Origin: a virus
Direction: 5' to 3' (one strand)
DNA: 64,000 bases
IMG/VR virus record: IMGVR_UViG_3300028772_000011
Span: 29,275 to 93,274 of that record
Of this stretch, positions 41,656-50,138 are shown piece by piece; the stretch's first letter is position 1, and each line of letters starts with the position of its first letter. A model generated the notes under the pieces. That model ran no database searches. It had not been told where the DNA came from and saw only the letters and a list, made by a program, of their open reading frames with translations. Both the position numbers and the translations under genes were made by a program.

Positions 41656-43737
41656 TCATTTAATTGAATTAATTTTATCGTAGGTCACAAGTTTCAAATC
41701 AATTAATTTTTCGAAGTATCCATTACGTCTTAAAACTTTAAAAACTATATTACCTATTGAGAGTTCACCATCTTCAGATTCCAATCCTTGTTTCCTTAGT
41801 TTCTTGATTTTATCGTAAAGTTTTTTTGTTTTATTCGATATTACTGTAAGCTCAGTGAAATTAGGTTTTGATTTATAATCTTTTAATAAATTTTCAATGC
41901 TTGTCATAATAGTTGAGGCCTTTTCTTTAATTTTTTTCTTATCAAAATCAGCATCATTTATTATTTCTGGTTTACTTAACCATTTATTTTTTTCCAATGA
42001 AAATTGACCAACAGATGCGTTTTCTTGTTTTATATCCTGTACATACAACTCAATAGGAAATCCAAATATCTTTAGATTTTCATGATCTTCGTTCCATAAT
42101 CTTCTCTTTGAATCAAAATACTCTGTAACTAATTCAATATTTTTATTTATTTTACTAAAATCTACAATCAAATGTAAATCAACATCTGAATAGCTTGACC
42201 AATTGAAATTAGCCATACTTCCAAGGAAAACTATGTCATTAACCTTTTTAATATCAATTGTTAAGTATTCAATAAAATCATCCGCTATTTTAAGTAAACG
42301 TTTCCTTACGATTGGTTTTAACTTACCAGATTCATCCCAAAACTTAGTATTTAATTCTTTTTTAGGTTTAAAAGAACTAAGATTTACGTCTTCAATTGTT
42401 GCTTCGGTTAATTTATTGTTATTAATTTGTTTACAATAATCCCAAACAGATGGTGATATAATTATTTCTGACTTATTATGATTACTATTTGTCCATATCA
42501 TATTATTAGTTGTTGTAATATTTTTAGTTAAATCTAACAATCCACCCCTACTATTTACAACCCTCAAAAAAAACCTATCACCGTTTTTAATCAAACTATT
42601 AATTACACCTCTATCTTTAAAATTGTATATTCGTTTACCATCCCTACGACCACCATAAGAACCATAAAGACCTATAGTTTTACCAACTAAATATTCACAA
42701 TCAATATTTTCTGGATTATTTCCTATTCTTAATTCGACTTCTTCAATTTTTTTTGGAATCCTAAACGTTGCGGCTTTTTTGCCATTAATAGTAGGCATAC
42801 CAAAATCATCCTCGCCAATAGTCTTTATAACAACTTTCTTATTTTTAAACTTACCCATCATTATAGTATCACCAACTTTAACTGGTAATTTAATTTCCTC
42901 TTCCAGATGTTTATTGATTTCATTTAATTGTTCTTTTGTAATCAATATTGTTTTTCCTTCTCCCATTCCATAACGTTTATAATGATTATATTCAGCCTGA
43001 GTTACATTCCCCAACTTATCTCCGATATTTTTATATTTTGCATCTAAAGAGGCTTTCATTTGTGGTGTTTTCATTTTCTCAGCGGATGATAATGTGTGAA
43101 TATTTTGCATTTCACTTGCTGATGAATCATTTGACCCCATGAAATTCTTTACAGGGATTAAATTTCCAATTTTACTATTGGTTTCCCATTCGTAATCTGG
43201 TTCATAGTCCTCATCATCAGCATCTAAATCGGCCTGATACTCATTTGTCTTAATTTCAATCCTATAATTCGAGAAATCTACTTTCAAGCCATAAATGTGC
43301 TCAATTTCAGTTGAAAGTTCTTTTAATAGACTTGGCATTTTATTTTTATCTGGATACTGCCAAAATGATATAACTTTACTATTAGTCCACAATCTTCCAG
43401 GGTGTTCAAAACTACTCCTATCCGATCCAATTCCATTATCACCATATAATACACCATAAAAGTCAGATATACCACGATGCATTTGCATCTTTTCAACAGA
43501 TTTCCAGGCCGTATGATCAATTTCATATTTTTTATCCTGAGATATCTTATTTGACTCAAAAAATAATGTATTATTATATCCAACAAAAGCTCTCCCATTT
43601 AAGAAACCAAAAGCTATCGCATCATCATTTGACCAATGAGCTATCAGATCATCATAACTATTCAATACTTTATCTGGGCTCTCATTTAAATGATTCCTAA
43701 CCTCTTCTAATTGAGCTTTTGTTATTTTAATATTCAT
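41656..43737 (-). CDS. putative packaged protein with nucleotidyltransferase domain, 693 aa
   Basis: Two copies of the late-gene peptide: residues 3-19 (IKITKAQLEEVRNHLNE) and 264-280 (ILITKEQLNEINKHLEE), each starting a module. Residues 20-200 form one domain, 285-440 a beta-rich domain, and 480-600 a Pol-beta-type nucleotidyltransferase: FLGSMANFNWSSYSDVDLHL (505-523, metal Asp 518 and 520). A helical end follows. The order suggests two separate cargo genes fused into one. Could add a nucleotide to tRNA or to a host protein after injection (inferred). Confidence 0.6.
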   Translation of the reverse strand: MNIKITKAQLEEVRNHLNESPDKVLNSYDDLIAHWSNDDAIAFGFLNGRAFVGYNNTLFFESNKISQDKKYEIDHTAWKSVEKMQMHRGISDFYGVLYGDNGIGSDRSSFEHPGRLWTNSKVISFWQYPDKNKMPSLLKELSTEIEHIYGLKVDFSNYRIEIKTNEYQADLDADDEDYEPDYEWETNSKIGNLIPVKNFMGSNDSSASEMQNIHTLSSAEKMKTPQMKASLDAKYKNIGDKLGNVTQAEYNHYKRYGMGEGKTILITKEQLNEINKHLEEEIKLPVKVGDTIMMGKFKNKKVVIKTIGEDDFGMPTINGKKAATFRIPKKIEEVELRIGNNPENIDCEYLVGKTIGLYGSYGGRRDGKRIYNFKDRGVINSLIKNGDRFFLRVVNSRGGLLDLTKNITTTNNMIWTNSNHNKSEIIISPSVWDYCKQINNNKLTEATIEDVNLSSFKPKKELNTKFWDESGKLKPIVRKRLLKIADDFIEYLTIDIKKVNDIVFLGSMANFNWSSYSDVDLHLIVDFSKINKNIELVTEYFDSKRRLWNEDHENLKIFGFPIELYVQDIKQENASVGQFSLEKNKWLSKPEIINDADFDKKKIKEKASTIMTSIENLLKDYKSKPNFTELTVISNKTKKLYDKIKKLRKQGLESEDGELSIGNIVFKVLRRNGYFEKLIDLKLVTYDKINSIK

Positions 43738-43750
43738 TTAGTTGTTGGGT

Positions 43751-43766
43751 ATTTTAATATAAATAC
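43751..43766 (-). promoter_or_regulatory. late-type promoter motif
   Basis: GTATTTATATTAAAAT on the minus strand, 14 nt before the ATG at 43737. A perfect consensus copy. Confidence 0.7.
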
Positions 43767-43816
43767 ATTCAAATCAGCAAATTTAGGTAATTTTTAGTTT
43801 TTATTTTTAAGGTAAC

Positions 43817-43847
43817 TTGTTTTATTCATTTATTATTGGTACATTTG
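43817..43847 (+). promoter_or_regulatory. early promoter, TTG-N20-TACATTTG
   Basis: TTG at 43817-43819 and TACATTTG at 43840-43847, reading into the 109-aa gene and the long plus-strand series. Confidence 0.85.
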
Positions 43848-43864
43848 CTCAAAACCAAAGTTAA

Positions 43865-44194
43865 ATGAGGAAAGTATCAACACAAGTCAGAATTAGTAAT
43901 GAATTATTAGGTAGTTTTCAGTATGACGTTAAAAATGATATAATCGAATATGATATTATAAATTCTTTATCTAAACATATCGTTAGTGAAAAACTGGTTG
44001 ATATAAAAAAAGAAAAAATCGACATGATAGATGGCGATACATATTCAACAGAGTTTTATATTTTGAAACCAGAAGAAATTAGAGAGATAATTGTTTGTTT
44101 GAAAGATATTAAAAGAAATTCAATCATTAATGATAGAATATATAATAGAGCATCTGAAATACAATCTGTTTTAATTCCAGATGATGAGAAATAA
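43865..44194 (+). CDS. hypothetical protein, 109 aa
   Basis: Small alpha/beta protein, not recognised. First gene after the early promoter. Lacks membrane segments or Cys clusters. Probably an early host-takeover or regulatory protein. Confidence 0.55.
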   Translation: MRKVSTQVRISNELLGSFQYDVKNDIIEYDIINSLSKHIVSEKLVDIKKEKIDMIDGDTYSTEFYILKPEEIREIIVCLKDIKRNSIINDRIYNRASEIQSVLIPDDEK

Positions 44195-44232
44195 TTTTTG
44201 TTAATAAATTTCCGTAAGTTAAACATAATTCA

Positions 44233-44240
44233 TATCTTTG
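44233..44240 (+). promoter_or_regulatory. possible early promoter -7 box
   Basis: TATCTTTG, 33 nt upstream of the ATG at 44273. At the right distance the -33 box is only TTC/TTT, so this is a weak candidate. Confidence 0.35.
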
Positions 44241-44272
44241 TGGTTCAAATAAATAAAACCAAAACTTAGAAT

Positions 44273-44473
44273 ATGAATAAAAAAATTAAACTTATGAAAA
44301 AATCTGGTGGAGACTTAATAGCAGATGAAGTTTGGGACATGTTACCAAATACTTGTAAAGCAATTATGGAAGATGTAAAAGTATCTTTCAAAGAAAGTAT
44401 TAAAGCTGATGTTAATCAAATGATCATAACAAAAGCCAAATCAATGGTGTCAATTATAACAAGATTAAATTAA
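44273..44473 (+). CDS. hypothetical protein, 66 aa
   Basis: Small basic helical protein, Lys- and Met-rich, with no family recognised. Possible own promoter just upstream. Function unknown. Confidence 0.5.
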   Translation: MNKKIKLMKKSGGDLIADEVWDMLPNTCKAIMEDVKVSFKESIKADVNQMIITKAKSMVSIITRLN

Positions 44474-44478
44474 AAAAT

Positions 44479-44709
44479 ATGTGTAAATTTATAAAAAAGT
44501 TATTCAATCGAATTAATAAAAATCTTCTCGATGAACTCGGCCCACTTGGTGTCATATATGGTGAGGACGCAAAGGTGTTTATTAAAAAAATGGAAGCAAA
44601 CAATAAAATATACTCAGCTGAAGAAACACCAAAAAAATCACAGTTAACATTATCGGAAAGGATAATTGAGAAAAGTAAAAAAGAACCTTTTATAAATAAA
44701 AATCATTAA
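44479..44709 (+). CDS. hypothetical protein, 76 aa
   Basis: Basic, helical, with a Lys-rich C-terminus. Its stop overlaps the ATP-grasp start by 1 nt. Not recognised. Confidence 0.5.
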   Translation: MCKFIKKLFNRINKNLLDELGPLGVIYGEDAKVFIKKMEANNKIYSAEETPKKSQLTLSERIIEKSKKEPFINKNH

Positions 44710-45563
44710 TGAAAATTTACACGAATAATATACCATCAATACTTTCAAATCAATTTGATTTTACTACCAGTCCATATGATAAAGACATTAAATTAGCATT
44801 TCAAAATGAATCAGCTTTTTATGGTAACATTAAAAGTCATTTAGATGTATTTAATATACCAATAATAGGTGGGGAAAGATTAAATAAGATTCAACAATAT
44901 ATTATTTTAAAACAATACGATATTAGAACCCCTAACACCTATTTCAACAATAAAGAATATACAGCATTTCGTAGCATAGGCGAATTTGATTCGTTCTGTG
45001 AGTTAAATAAGTTTGTAGTCAAACCAATTTGTGGGGCAAGAGGTCTTGGTGTAAAAATTATAGATAGAAAACAATTTAAGGACATGTTGGAAAATCCATA
45101 TGATAATGTTCCTACTATTTACTCCAAGGAAATTAATTGCCAAAAATTATGCGAACCAGATATTAACCATTCATATGTTGAAGATCAATTTTCTGATAAA
45201 CAAATGATTGTTCAAGAAATAATAGAAGTTAAAAATGAGTTTAGGTTAATTTGTTTTCCAGAAGACTCGTTAATATATGAACGGAAAAAAGAAGAAGGTC
45301 AATTTCTTGGTAATTTATCACACGGATCAACACCTATAATGGTTGATGAAGACACTATAAATAAAATAGATTCGAAATTAATTTATAAAATTAGATGCAT
45401 AATGAAAAGATTTTCTTATCCTTGGTTATCTGTTGATTTATATGTTAATGATGAAGGAAATATTGGTGTATTTGAGTTCCAAATGGAATTTGCTTATGAG
45501 GGATTTAACCCTATAGATATAAGAAACAGAATGGAAACTGCAATTAAATCATTTATAAAATAA
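44709..45563 (+). CDS. ATP-grasp ligase-like protein
   Basis: 284 aa. ATP-grasp elements in order: KFVVKPICGARGLGVKII (98-115, the glycine-rich loop with the first Lys), MIVQEIIEVKNEFRLI (the hinge and second Lys region) and VDLYVNDEGNIGVFEFQMEF (the metal-binding Glu/Asp strand). Resembles RimK/glutathione-synthetase-type ligases that join an amino acid or small molecule to a carboxylate. The substrate is unknown; the short helical neighbour (44479) or the next gene might be its partner. Confidence 0.7.
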   Translation: MKIYTNNIPSILSNQFDFTTSPYDKDIKLAFQNESAFYGNIKSHLDVFNIPIIGGERLNKIQQYIILKQYDIRTPNTYFNNKEYTAFRSIGEFDSFCELNKFVVKPICGARGLGVKIIDRKQFKDMLENPYDNVPTIYSKEINCQKLCEPDINHSYVEDQFSDKQMIVQEIIEVKNEFRLICFPEDSLIYERKKEEGQFLGNLSHGSTPIMVDEDTINKIDSKLIYKIRCIMKRFSYPWLSVDLYVNDEGNIGVFEFQMEFAYEGFNPIDIRNRMETAIKSFIK

Positions 45564-45566
45564 TTG

Positions 45567-45836
45567 ATGATAAAGGTCAGATTAAAAACAATGTGGATGA
45601 TTGATCGTGAATTCGAATCAAACGTACCAGAAAAATATATGATTTCACACGGGCTATGGATTACAAATGGGTTAGAGGTTATTAATAGTGATTTAAATGT
45701 TTTTACATTAGTGTGTATATCATCCAATCACAAAGATATAAGTATAGGTGATATTAGAAGATTACCAGAAATACAGTTAATTTCAATGTGTCATGAAGTT
45801 AAATTAGTGTATTTACCAAAATTAATTATAGAATGA
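45567..45836 (+). CDS. hypothetical protein, 89 aa
   Basis: Small mixed protein, no family recognised (WMIDREFESNVPEKYMIS). The ATG at 45567 is preferred over a TTG at 45564. Overlaps the following zinc protein by 4 nt. Translated with the ATP-grasp gene. Confidence 0.5.
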   Translation: MIKVRLKTMWMIDREFESNVPEKYMISHGLWITNGLEVINSDLNVFTLVCISSNHKDISIGDIRRLPEIQLISMCHEVKLVYLPKLIIE

Positions 45837-46036
45837 TAATATATAATACAGATGGAATATTAGGTATTGATAGTTGCCCATTTTGTGGATCAGAATGCAA
45901 TATAGAAAATACAACTTTTGGTGATTCAATGTTTAAATATTATAGAGTTAGATGCACTGGTGAAGATGAACACGCAATAGATAGTTGGCAAGATACACCA
46001 GAAGAAGCAATTAAATTTTGGAACAAACGAAAATAA
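45833..46036 (+). CDS. Lar-like zinc protein, 67 aa
   Basis: CPFCGSECNIEN at the start, a second Cys in VRCTG, and the closing AIDSWQDTPEEAIKFWNKR: the layout of the restriction-alleviation (Lar) / small phage zinc-ribbon family, whose members end in 'eeAi..WN.R'. Lar of the Rac prophage stimulates host modification; here the role is only suggested. Confidence 0.65.
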   Translation: MIIYNTDGILGIDSCPFCGSECNIENTTFGDSMFKYYRVRCTGEDEHAIDSWQDTPEEAIKFWNKRK

Positions 46037-46041
46037 AAATA

Positions 46042-46428
46042 ATGAAATATTTTCCAATCCACATTAACACAAAAGAAGAAGCGTTACATTGCATTACTAC
46101 AGCTCGAAACTGGAATTCAAAAAGATATGATGAATTAAAAAATTTAACCGATAAAGAATTTAATTCAATAGAAGAGGAAATAGTAATTAAAAGCGGTATT
46201 AATGCGCTTGCTGGTGGGAAAGGTATTATATTACATCAAGCAAATGGAATGCCTAAAATGGTATTAGCCGAACGTATCAAACGCGAATTTATAATGTTTC
46301 AAGTAGATCAATTAATTGATCACTTAACTAATAAATATCAAATAATAGAAGAATTAGATGAGCGTAGGATTATGCATACGGATAAATATACTATTAAAAT
46401 TAGAAATATAAACGATATAGAATTATAG
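46042..46428 (+). CDS. hypothetical protein, 128 aa
   Basis: Start chosen at the ATG at 46042, just after the stop of the Lar-like gene (46036). Helical with charged surfaces; no family recognised. Followed 9 nt later by the helicase gene. Confidence 0.5.
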   Translation: MKYFPIHINTKEEALHCITTARNWNSKRYDELKNLTDKEFNSIEEEIVIKSGINALAGGKGIILHQANGMPKMVLAERIKREFIMFQVDQLIDHLTNKYQIIEELDERRIMHTDKYTIKIRNINDIEL

Positions 46429-46437
46429 TAATAAAAG

Positions 46438-48036
46438 ATGAGTGAATTTATTCCAAGTGTATATCAACAAGAGGTTTTTGATTTCATAAAATACGGTCAC
46501 GGAAACGCTGTTGTAGAGGCAGTTGCTGGGTCAGGTAAATCAAAAACTATCATCGAATGTTTAAAATACATTAAAGGAGATAAGAGGGTTTTATTTTTAG
46601 CGTTCAATAATGCTATTGTTGAAAGTTTAAAAGGTAAGATTAATAGAGAAAAAACAGATGTAAAAACATTACATTCTTTAGGTTATTCAATTCTAAAATA
46701 TAATTTTAAAGACATTGATATAAAGATTGACGAACTTAAATATAAAAAGAAACTTAATGTTTGGTTTAATCATAATGAGATTGATGGCGCAAGTGATGAC
46801 CTATTTGAAGGTATAAGCGATGGTGTAAATGTAAAAAATGTAAAGAAATATAAATCCAACATATTAAAACTAACTGACCTTGGTAGATACTATCTAACAA
46901 AAAATAAAAAACAATTGGAAGTAATATCAATTAAACACAATATTGTATTAGTTGATAATGAAATTGACATTGCACTTGCATTACTTGCGTGGGCTAAGAA
47001 TAGTTTAGAAGAAACTAATTCAATTGATTTCGGTGATATGCTCTATCTTCCAAATATCCTACCAATCAGAACATTTAAATATGATTTTATTATCATTGAT
47101 GAAGCACAAGATTTATCATATTCACAATTACAATTATTTTTGAAATGCTTCAAACAAGGTGGCCGTTTCATAGCCGTAGGAGACAAAAATCAGTCCATCT
47201 ATGGTTTCTCTGGATCTGATACTGAGTCATTTAATAAAATTAAATCACTTCCAAGTACAATATTACTTCCGTTATCAATTTGCTACAGGTGTCCAACAAA
47301 GGTAATTGAGTTAGCAAAGAAATTTGTTCCAGAAATTGAAGCTCGTGAAAATGCGATAGAGGGTTATATCAATTATAAGGCCTCTATTGACGATATCATC
47401 GATGGGGACATGATTATATGTCGAAACACCTTACCACTCGTTAAATTGTACTTAAAATTGATTTCAGAAGATAAAAAAGCATTTATTAAAGGAAAAGATA
47501 TTGGGGTTAATTTAATTGATTTAATTAAAGATATTAATGTAGATGATTTAAACACAGATTTAAATGAAATTGGTGTTTTTAGTGAACTATATTCATCATT
47601 ACTTGGCTTTATTGAACAAACTAAAAGTCTACTTGAAATAAGCGAAAGTGAAGTATTCGAAACACAGGAATTCAATAATTTACTTGATAGTATCGAATGC
47701 TTGGAAATTGTTGCTAACGGATTAGAAACAAAACTTGAATTAATCAATAAGCTTACGTTAATTTTTAAAGACAACAACGGGGAAGGAATTTGTTTATCAA
47801 CAATACATAAAGCTAAAGGACTGGAAGCGGACAACGTGTATATATTGAATAAGAATTTAATGCCAAGTAAGTTTGTAAAACAAGATTGGGAAAAAGAACA
47901 AGAGAGAAATTTAGAATATGTTGCATACACTCGTCCAAAGAAAATGCTTGGATTCATATATTCAAAGGATGAAATAAACTTTAAAACAACACCAGAAAAA
48001 ATAGCTGAAATAAAATATTTAATAGAAAAACTTTAA
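46438..48036 (+). CDS. superfamily 1 DNA helicase (UvrD/Dda-like)
   Basis: 532 aa. Motif I AGSGKSKT (30-37), motif Ia, motif II DFIIIDEAQDLS (about 217-228), motif III GDKNQSIYGFSGSD, motif V STIHKAKGLEADNVY, motif VI EYVAYTRPKKML. An insert (about 300-440) is helical. Likely 3'-5' or 5'-3' translocase in replication or recombination; phage Dda functions in origin melting and strand exchange. The preceding short genes may be co-transcribed. Confidence 0.85.
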   Translation: MSEFIPSVYQQEVFDFIKYGHGNAVVEAVAGSGKSKTIIECLKYIKGDKRVLFLAFNNAIVESLKGKINREKTDVKTLHSLGYSILKYNFKDIDIKIDELKYKKKLNVWFNHNEIDGASDDLFEGISDGVNVKNVKKYKSNILKLTDLGRYYLTKNKKQLEVISIKHNIVLVDNEIDIALALLAWAKNSLEETNSIDFGDMLYLPNILPIRTFKYDFIIIDEAQDLSYSQLQLFLKCFKQGGRFIAVGDKNQSIYGFSGSDTESFNKIKSLPSTILLPLSICYRCPTKVIELAKKFVPEIEARENAIEGYINYKASIDDIIDGDMIICRNTLPLVKLYLKLISEDKKAFIKGKDIGVNLIDLIKDINVDDLNTDLNEIGVFSELYSSLLGFIEQTKSLLEISESEVFETQEFNNLLDSIECLEIVANGLETKLELINKLTLIFKDNNGEGICLSTIHKAKGLEADNVYILNKNLMPSKFVKQDWEKEQERNLEYVAYTRPKKMLGFIYSKDEINFKTTPEKIAEIKYLIEKL

Positions 48037-48076
48037 TTAAATAACATTTTTCATGTTACAATAACAGCTTTTTCAA

Positions 48077-48115
48077 TTTTTCATGTATTTATATATAAAA
48101 TAAATACATGAAAAA
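48077..48115 (+). promoter_or_regulatory. 15-bp hairpin over start codon with internal late promoter
   Basis: TTTTTCATGTATTTA (48077-48091) and TAAATACATGAAAAA (48101-48115) pair perfectly with a 9-nt loop. The ATG of the nuclease gene (48108-48110) is inside the right arm. The late-type motif GTATTTATATATAAAATAA (48085-48103) lies within the hairpin. A long early transcript would hide the start codon; a transcript starting within the hairpin would not. T4 uses this design for I-TevI and gene e. Confidence 0.65.
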
Positions 48116-49034
48116 GTTAACTAATGAAGAATTTATTAATAAATGCCAAGCAATTTACGATAATTATGATTATTCTAAAACGTTATATGATGGGTGCGGG
48201 AAAAAAGTAATAATTATTTGTGAAGAGCACGGAGAATTCGAACAAACACCAACTCACCTATTGAGTGGTCACGGTTGTCAAAAATGTGGTATAGCGAGAA
48301 GAGGATTAATTAGGAGTTCTAATACTACTGAATTTATTGACAAAGCTATTAAAGTTCATGATAATAAATACACATATGAAAAATCAATTTATAAAACCTC
48401 AAATTCAAAAATTATTATAACATGTCAAGATCACGGATATTTCACTCAAACCCCATCTAGCCATTTGAAAGGAAGATGTTGCCCTAAATGTTCAAAGCAA
48501 TCATATAAAGATACTAAAGAGAGTTTTATTGAAAAAGCAAAATTAGTTCACGGAGATAGATACGATTATAGTAATGTGGTGTATATAAACTGTTTTACTA
48601 AAATAGATATTATTTGTAAAAAACACGGGGTTTTTAATCAAACCCCAATTGATCATTTACAAAGATGTGGTTGCAAGCAATGTAAAGAAAGTAAATTAGA
48701 AACAGAAGTCCGAAATATATTAAAAACTAACGAAATAAGTTTTAAATACGATGTAAGAAATGTAGATTGGCTAAAGCCATTGACTCTTGATTTTTATATT
48801 GAAAATAAAAAAATAGGCATTGAATGTCAAGGAGAACAACATTTTAGATCAATAAAATATTTTGGTGGTGATGTTGATTTTGAGAAAAGAGTTATAAATG
48901 ATAATTTAAAAAGTAAATTATGTTTTGAAAATGGAATAAAATTATTATATTATAGTAATCACGAATATAACGATACAATAATAACAGATATTAACTACTT
49001 GATAGATGAAATTAATAATTCACCAACATTATAA
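48108..49034 (+). CDS. zinc-repeat nuclease with 3 repeats
   Basis: 308 aa. Three tandem zinc-knuckle repeats (4-188), each with the FIxKA...YDYS...CxxHGxFxQTP...CxxC layout, then a nuclease domain with LTLDFYIENKKIGIECQGEQHF (about 225-246), FGGDVDF and KLLYYSNH. The domain order and catalytic residues match the 2-, 4- and 7-repeat members on the minus strand. Its start codon is held in a hairpin that includes a late promoter. Free-standing after the helicase gene, with no obvious link to it. Confidence 0.8.
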   Translation: MKKLTNEEFINKCQAIYDNYDYSKTLYDGCGKKVIIICEEHGEFEQTPTHLLSGHGCQKCGIARRGLIRSSNTTEFIDKAIKVHDNKYTYEKSIYKTSNSKIIITCQDHGYFTQTPSSHLKGRCCPKCSKQSYKDTKESFIEKAKLVHGDRYDYSNVVYINCFTKIDIICKKHGVFNQTPIDHLQRCGCKQCKESKLETEVRNILKTNEISFKYDVRNVDWLKPLTLDFYIENKKIGIECQGEQHFRSIKYFGGDVDFEKRVINDNLKSKLCFENGIKLLYYSNHEYNDTIITDINYLIDEINNSPTL

Positions 49035-49070
49035 CAAATTAATTATTTTATATAAGATATGTTAACCAAC

Positions 49071-49101
49071 TTGTTTTTATAAAACAATTATGGTACATTT
49101 G
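49071..49101 (+). promoter_or_regulatory. early promoter, TTG-N20-TACATTTG
   Basis: TTG at 49071-49073 and TACATTTG at 49094-49101, reading into the 42-aa gene and several small genes. Confidence 0.85.
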
Positions 49102-49139
49102 TACAGAATTAAAAAAATAAACTAATAATAAATTATAAT

Positions 49140-49268
49140 ATGGATTCAGATGCTTTAGATGGTTGTTCTACAGTCTCAGACTGGGAAATTAAAAATGGAA
49201 GAGGGTTCTGGGGAAATGCAACCACTGGTTACATTAATGATTCAGATATGGATGAAAAAACTAATTAA
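49140..49268 (+). CDS. small protein, 42 aa
   Basis: A short gene right behind an early promoter: MDSDALDGCSTVSDWEIK, then NGRGFWGNATTGYI and an acidic end. The Gly/Trp core suggests a compact beta hairpin or a binding peptide. Not recognised. First position after the promoter and before the 111-aa gene argues that it is real. Confidence 0.55.
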   Translation: MDSDALDGCSTVSDWEIKNGRGFWGNATTGYINDSDMDEKTN

Positions 49269-49281
49269 ATTAAAAATAAAT

Positions 49282-49617
49282 ATGACAAAAGATACGGTTA
49301 TTTTGGACGTTGTTGAATACAACAAGTTGAGGGATTTTAAAAACGAAATCGAAAAGGGTAATATTTTAAAGAAATATTCAAATTATAGTGGGTATACTTT
49401 TATTTGCGGGTTAGATGTAGATGAAGCTATTATATTATTAGCTAATGAAAATGATGAATTAAAAGAAAGAATCATTAATAAAGATAAGATTATACAAGAA
49501 TTAAAATATAAATGTTCAGATATAGAAAAGCCGACTGAATCAAAAGAAAAAACAATTGAAGAGATTCGAAACATGTCTTATTTTGAATTTCGCCGCTGGT
49601 CAAAAAAGAAAAAATAA
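49282..49617 (+). CDS. hypothetical coiled-coil protein, 111 aa
   Basis: Starts at the ATG at 49282 (MTKDTVILDVVEYNKLRDF); a longer frame from 49159 overlaps the small gene and lacks a sensible N-terminus. Heptad-rich helix in the middle (LLANENDELKERIINKDKIIQELK). Function unknown. Confidence 0.5.
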   Translation: MTKDTVILDVVEYNKLRDFKNEIEKGNILKKYSNYSGYTFICGLDVDEAIILLANENDELKERIINKDKIIQELKYKCSDIEKPTESKEKTIEEIRNMSYFEFRRWSKKKK

Positions 49618-49618
49618 T

Positions 49619-49831
49619 ATGGAATATCTAAAAGTTAAAGATCTAATTGGTATATTACAAGATTTCAACGATGAACTACCAGTTATTATAACTCACAATG
49701 GTAAAGATCATCAATATGGTGTTACAGACGATGGTATTTTTTTAACTAAATCGGCTTATTTTGGTAATGACCCAGAGGCAGATGAAGCTTATGGTGATTG
49801 TAAACTTTATTTAAACATAGGTAATATTTAA
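49619..49831 (+). CDS. hypothetical protein, 70 aa
   Basis: Small protein with the KVKDLIGILQDFNDELPVIIT opening. This opening resembles that of the protein at 60580-61032 (VGDLLKKLKGMDIPDDVPVVY) and of many phage proteins of unknown role. Start at 49619, 1 nt after the previous stop. Confidence 0.55.
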   Translation: MEYLKVKDLIGILQDFNDELPVIITHNGKDHQYGVTDDGIFLTKSAYFGNDPEADEAYGDCKLYLNIGNI

Positions 49832-49842
49832 ATTGAAATAAA

Positions 49843-50124
49843 ATGAAAGATTTAATAGAAATATCATTAGTTGAGGATTATTTTAATAAAGTTAATAAAG
49901 AAATTGATTGGGAAGAAATGAATTATTCAGATCTAATACCAATGGCTCAAGCTAATTTATTGCAGAACATATTGACAACTGAAGTATCCATTTATCTATT
50001 AAGACGTAATATTGGTTTTTGTGGTAGTCTTGTTGATGATATGGTTGGCATTCGTAGAAATTTTATTAATCAATACGAGGAAAATTTTGGTGAAAAATAT
50101 ATTGAATATAATGACTTTTATTGA
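49843..50124 (+). CDS. hypothetical protein, 93 aa
   Basis: Helical, acidic, no family recognised. Ends just before the next gene, whose TTG overlaps its stop. Function unknown. Confidence 0.5.
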   Translation: MKDLIEISLVEDYFNKVNKEIDWEEMNYSDLIPMAQANLLQNILTTEVSIYLLRRNIGFCGSLVDDMVGIRRNFINQYEENFGEKYIEYNDFY

Positions 50125-50138
50125 ATAAATGGTATAAA

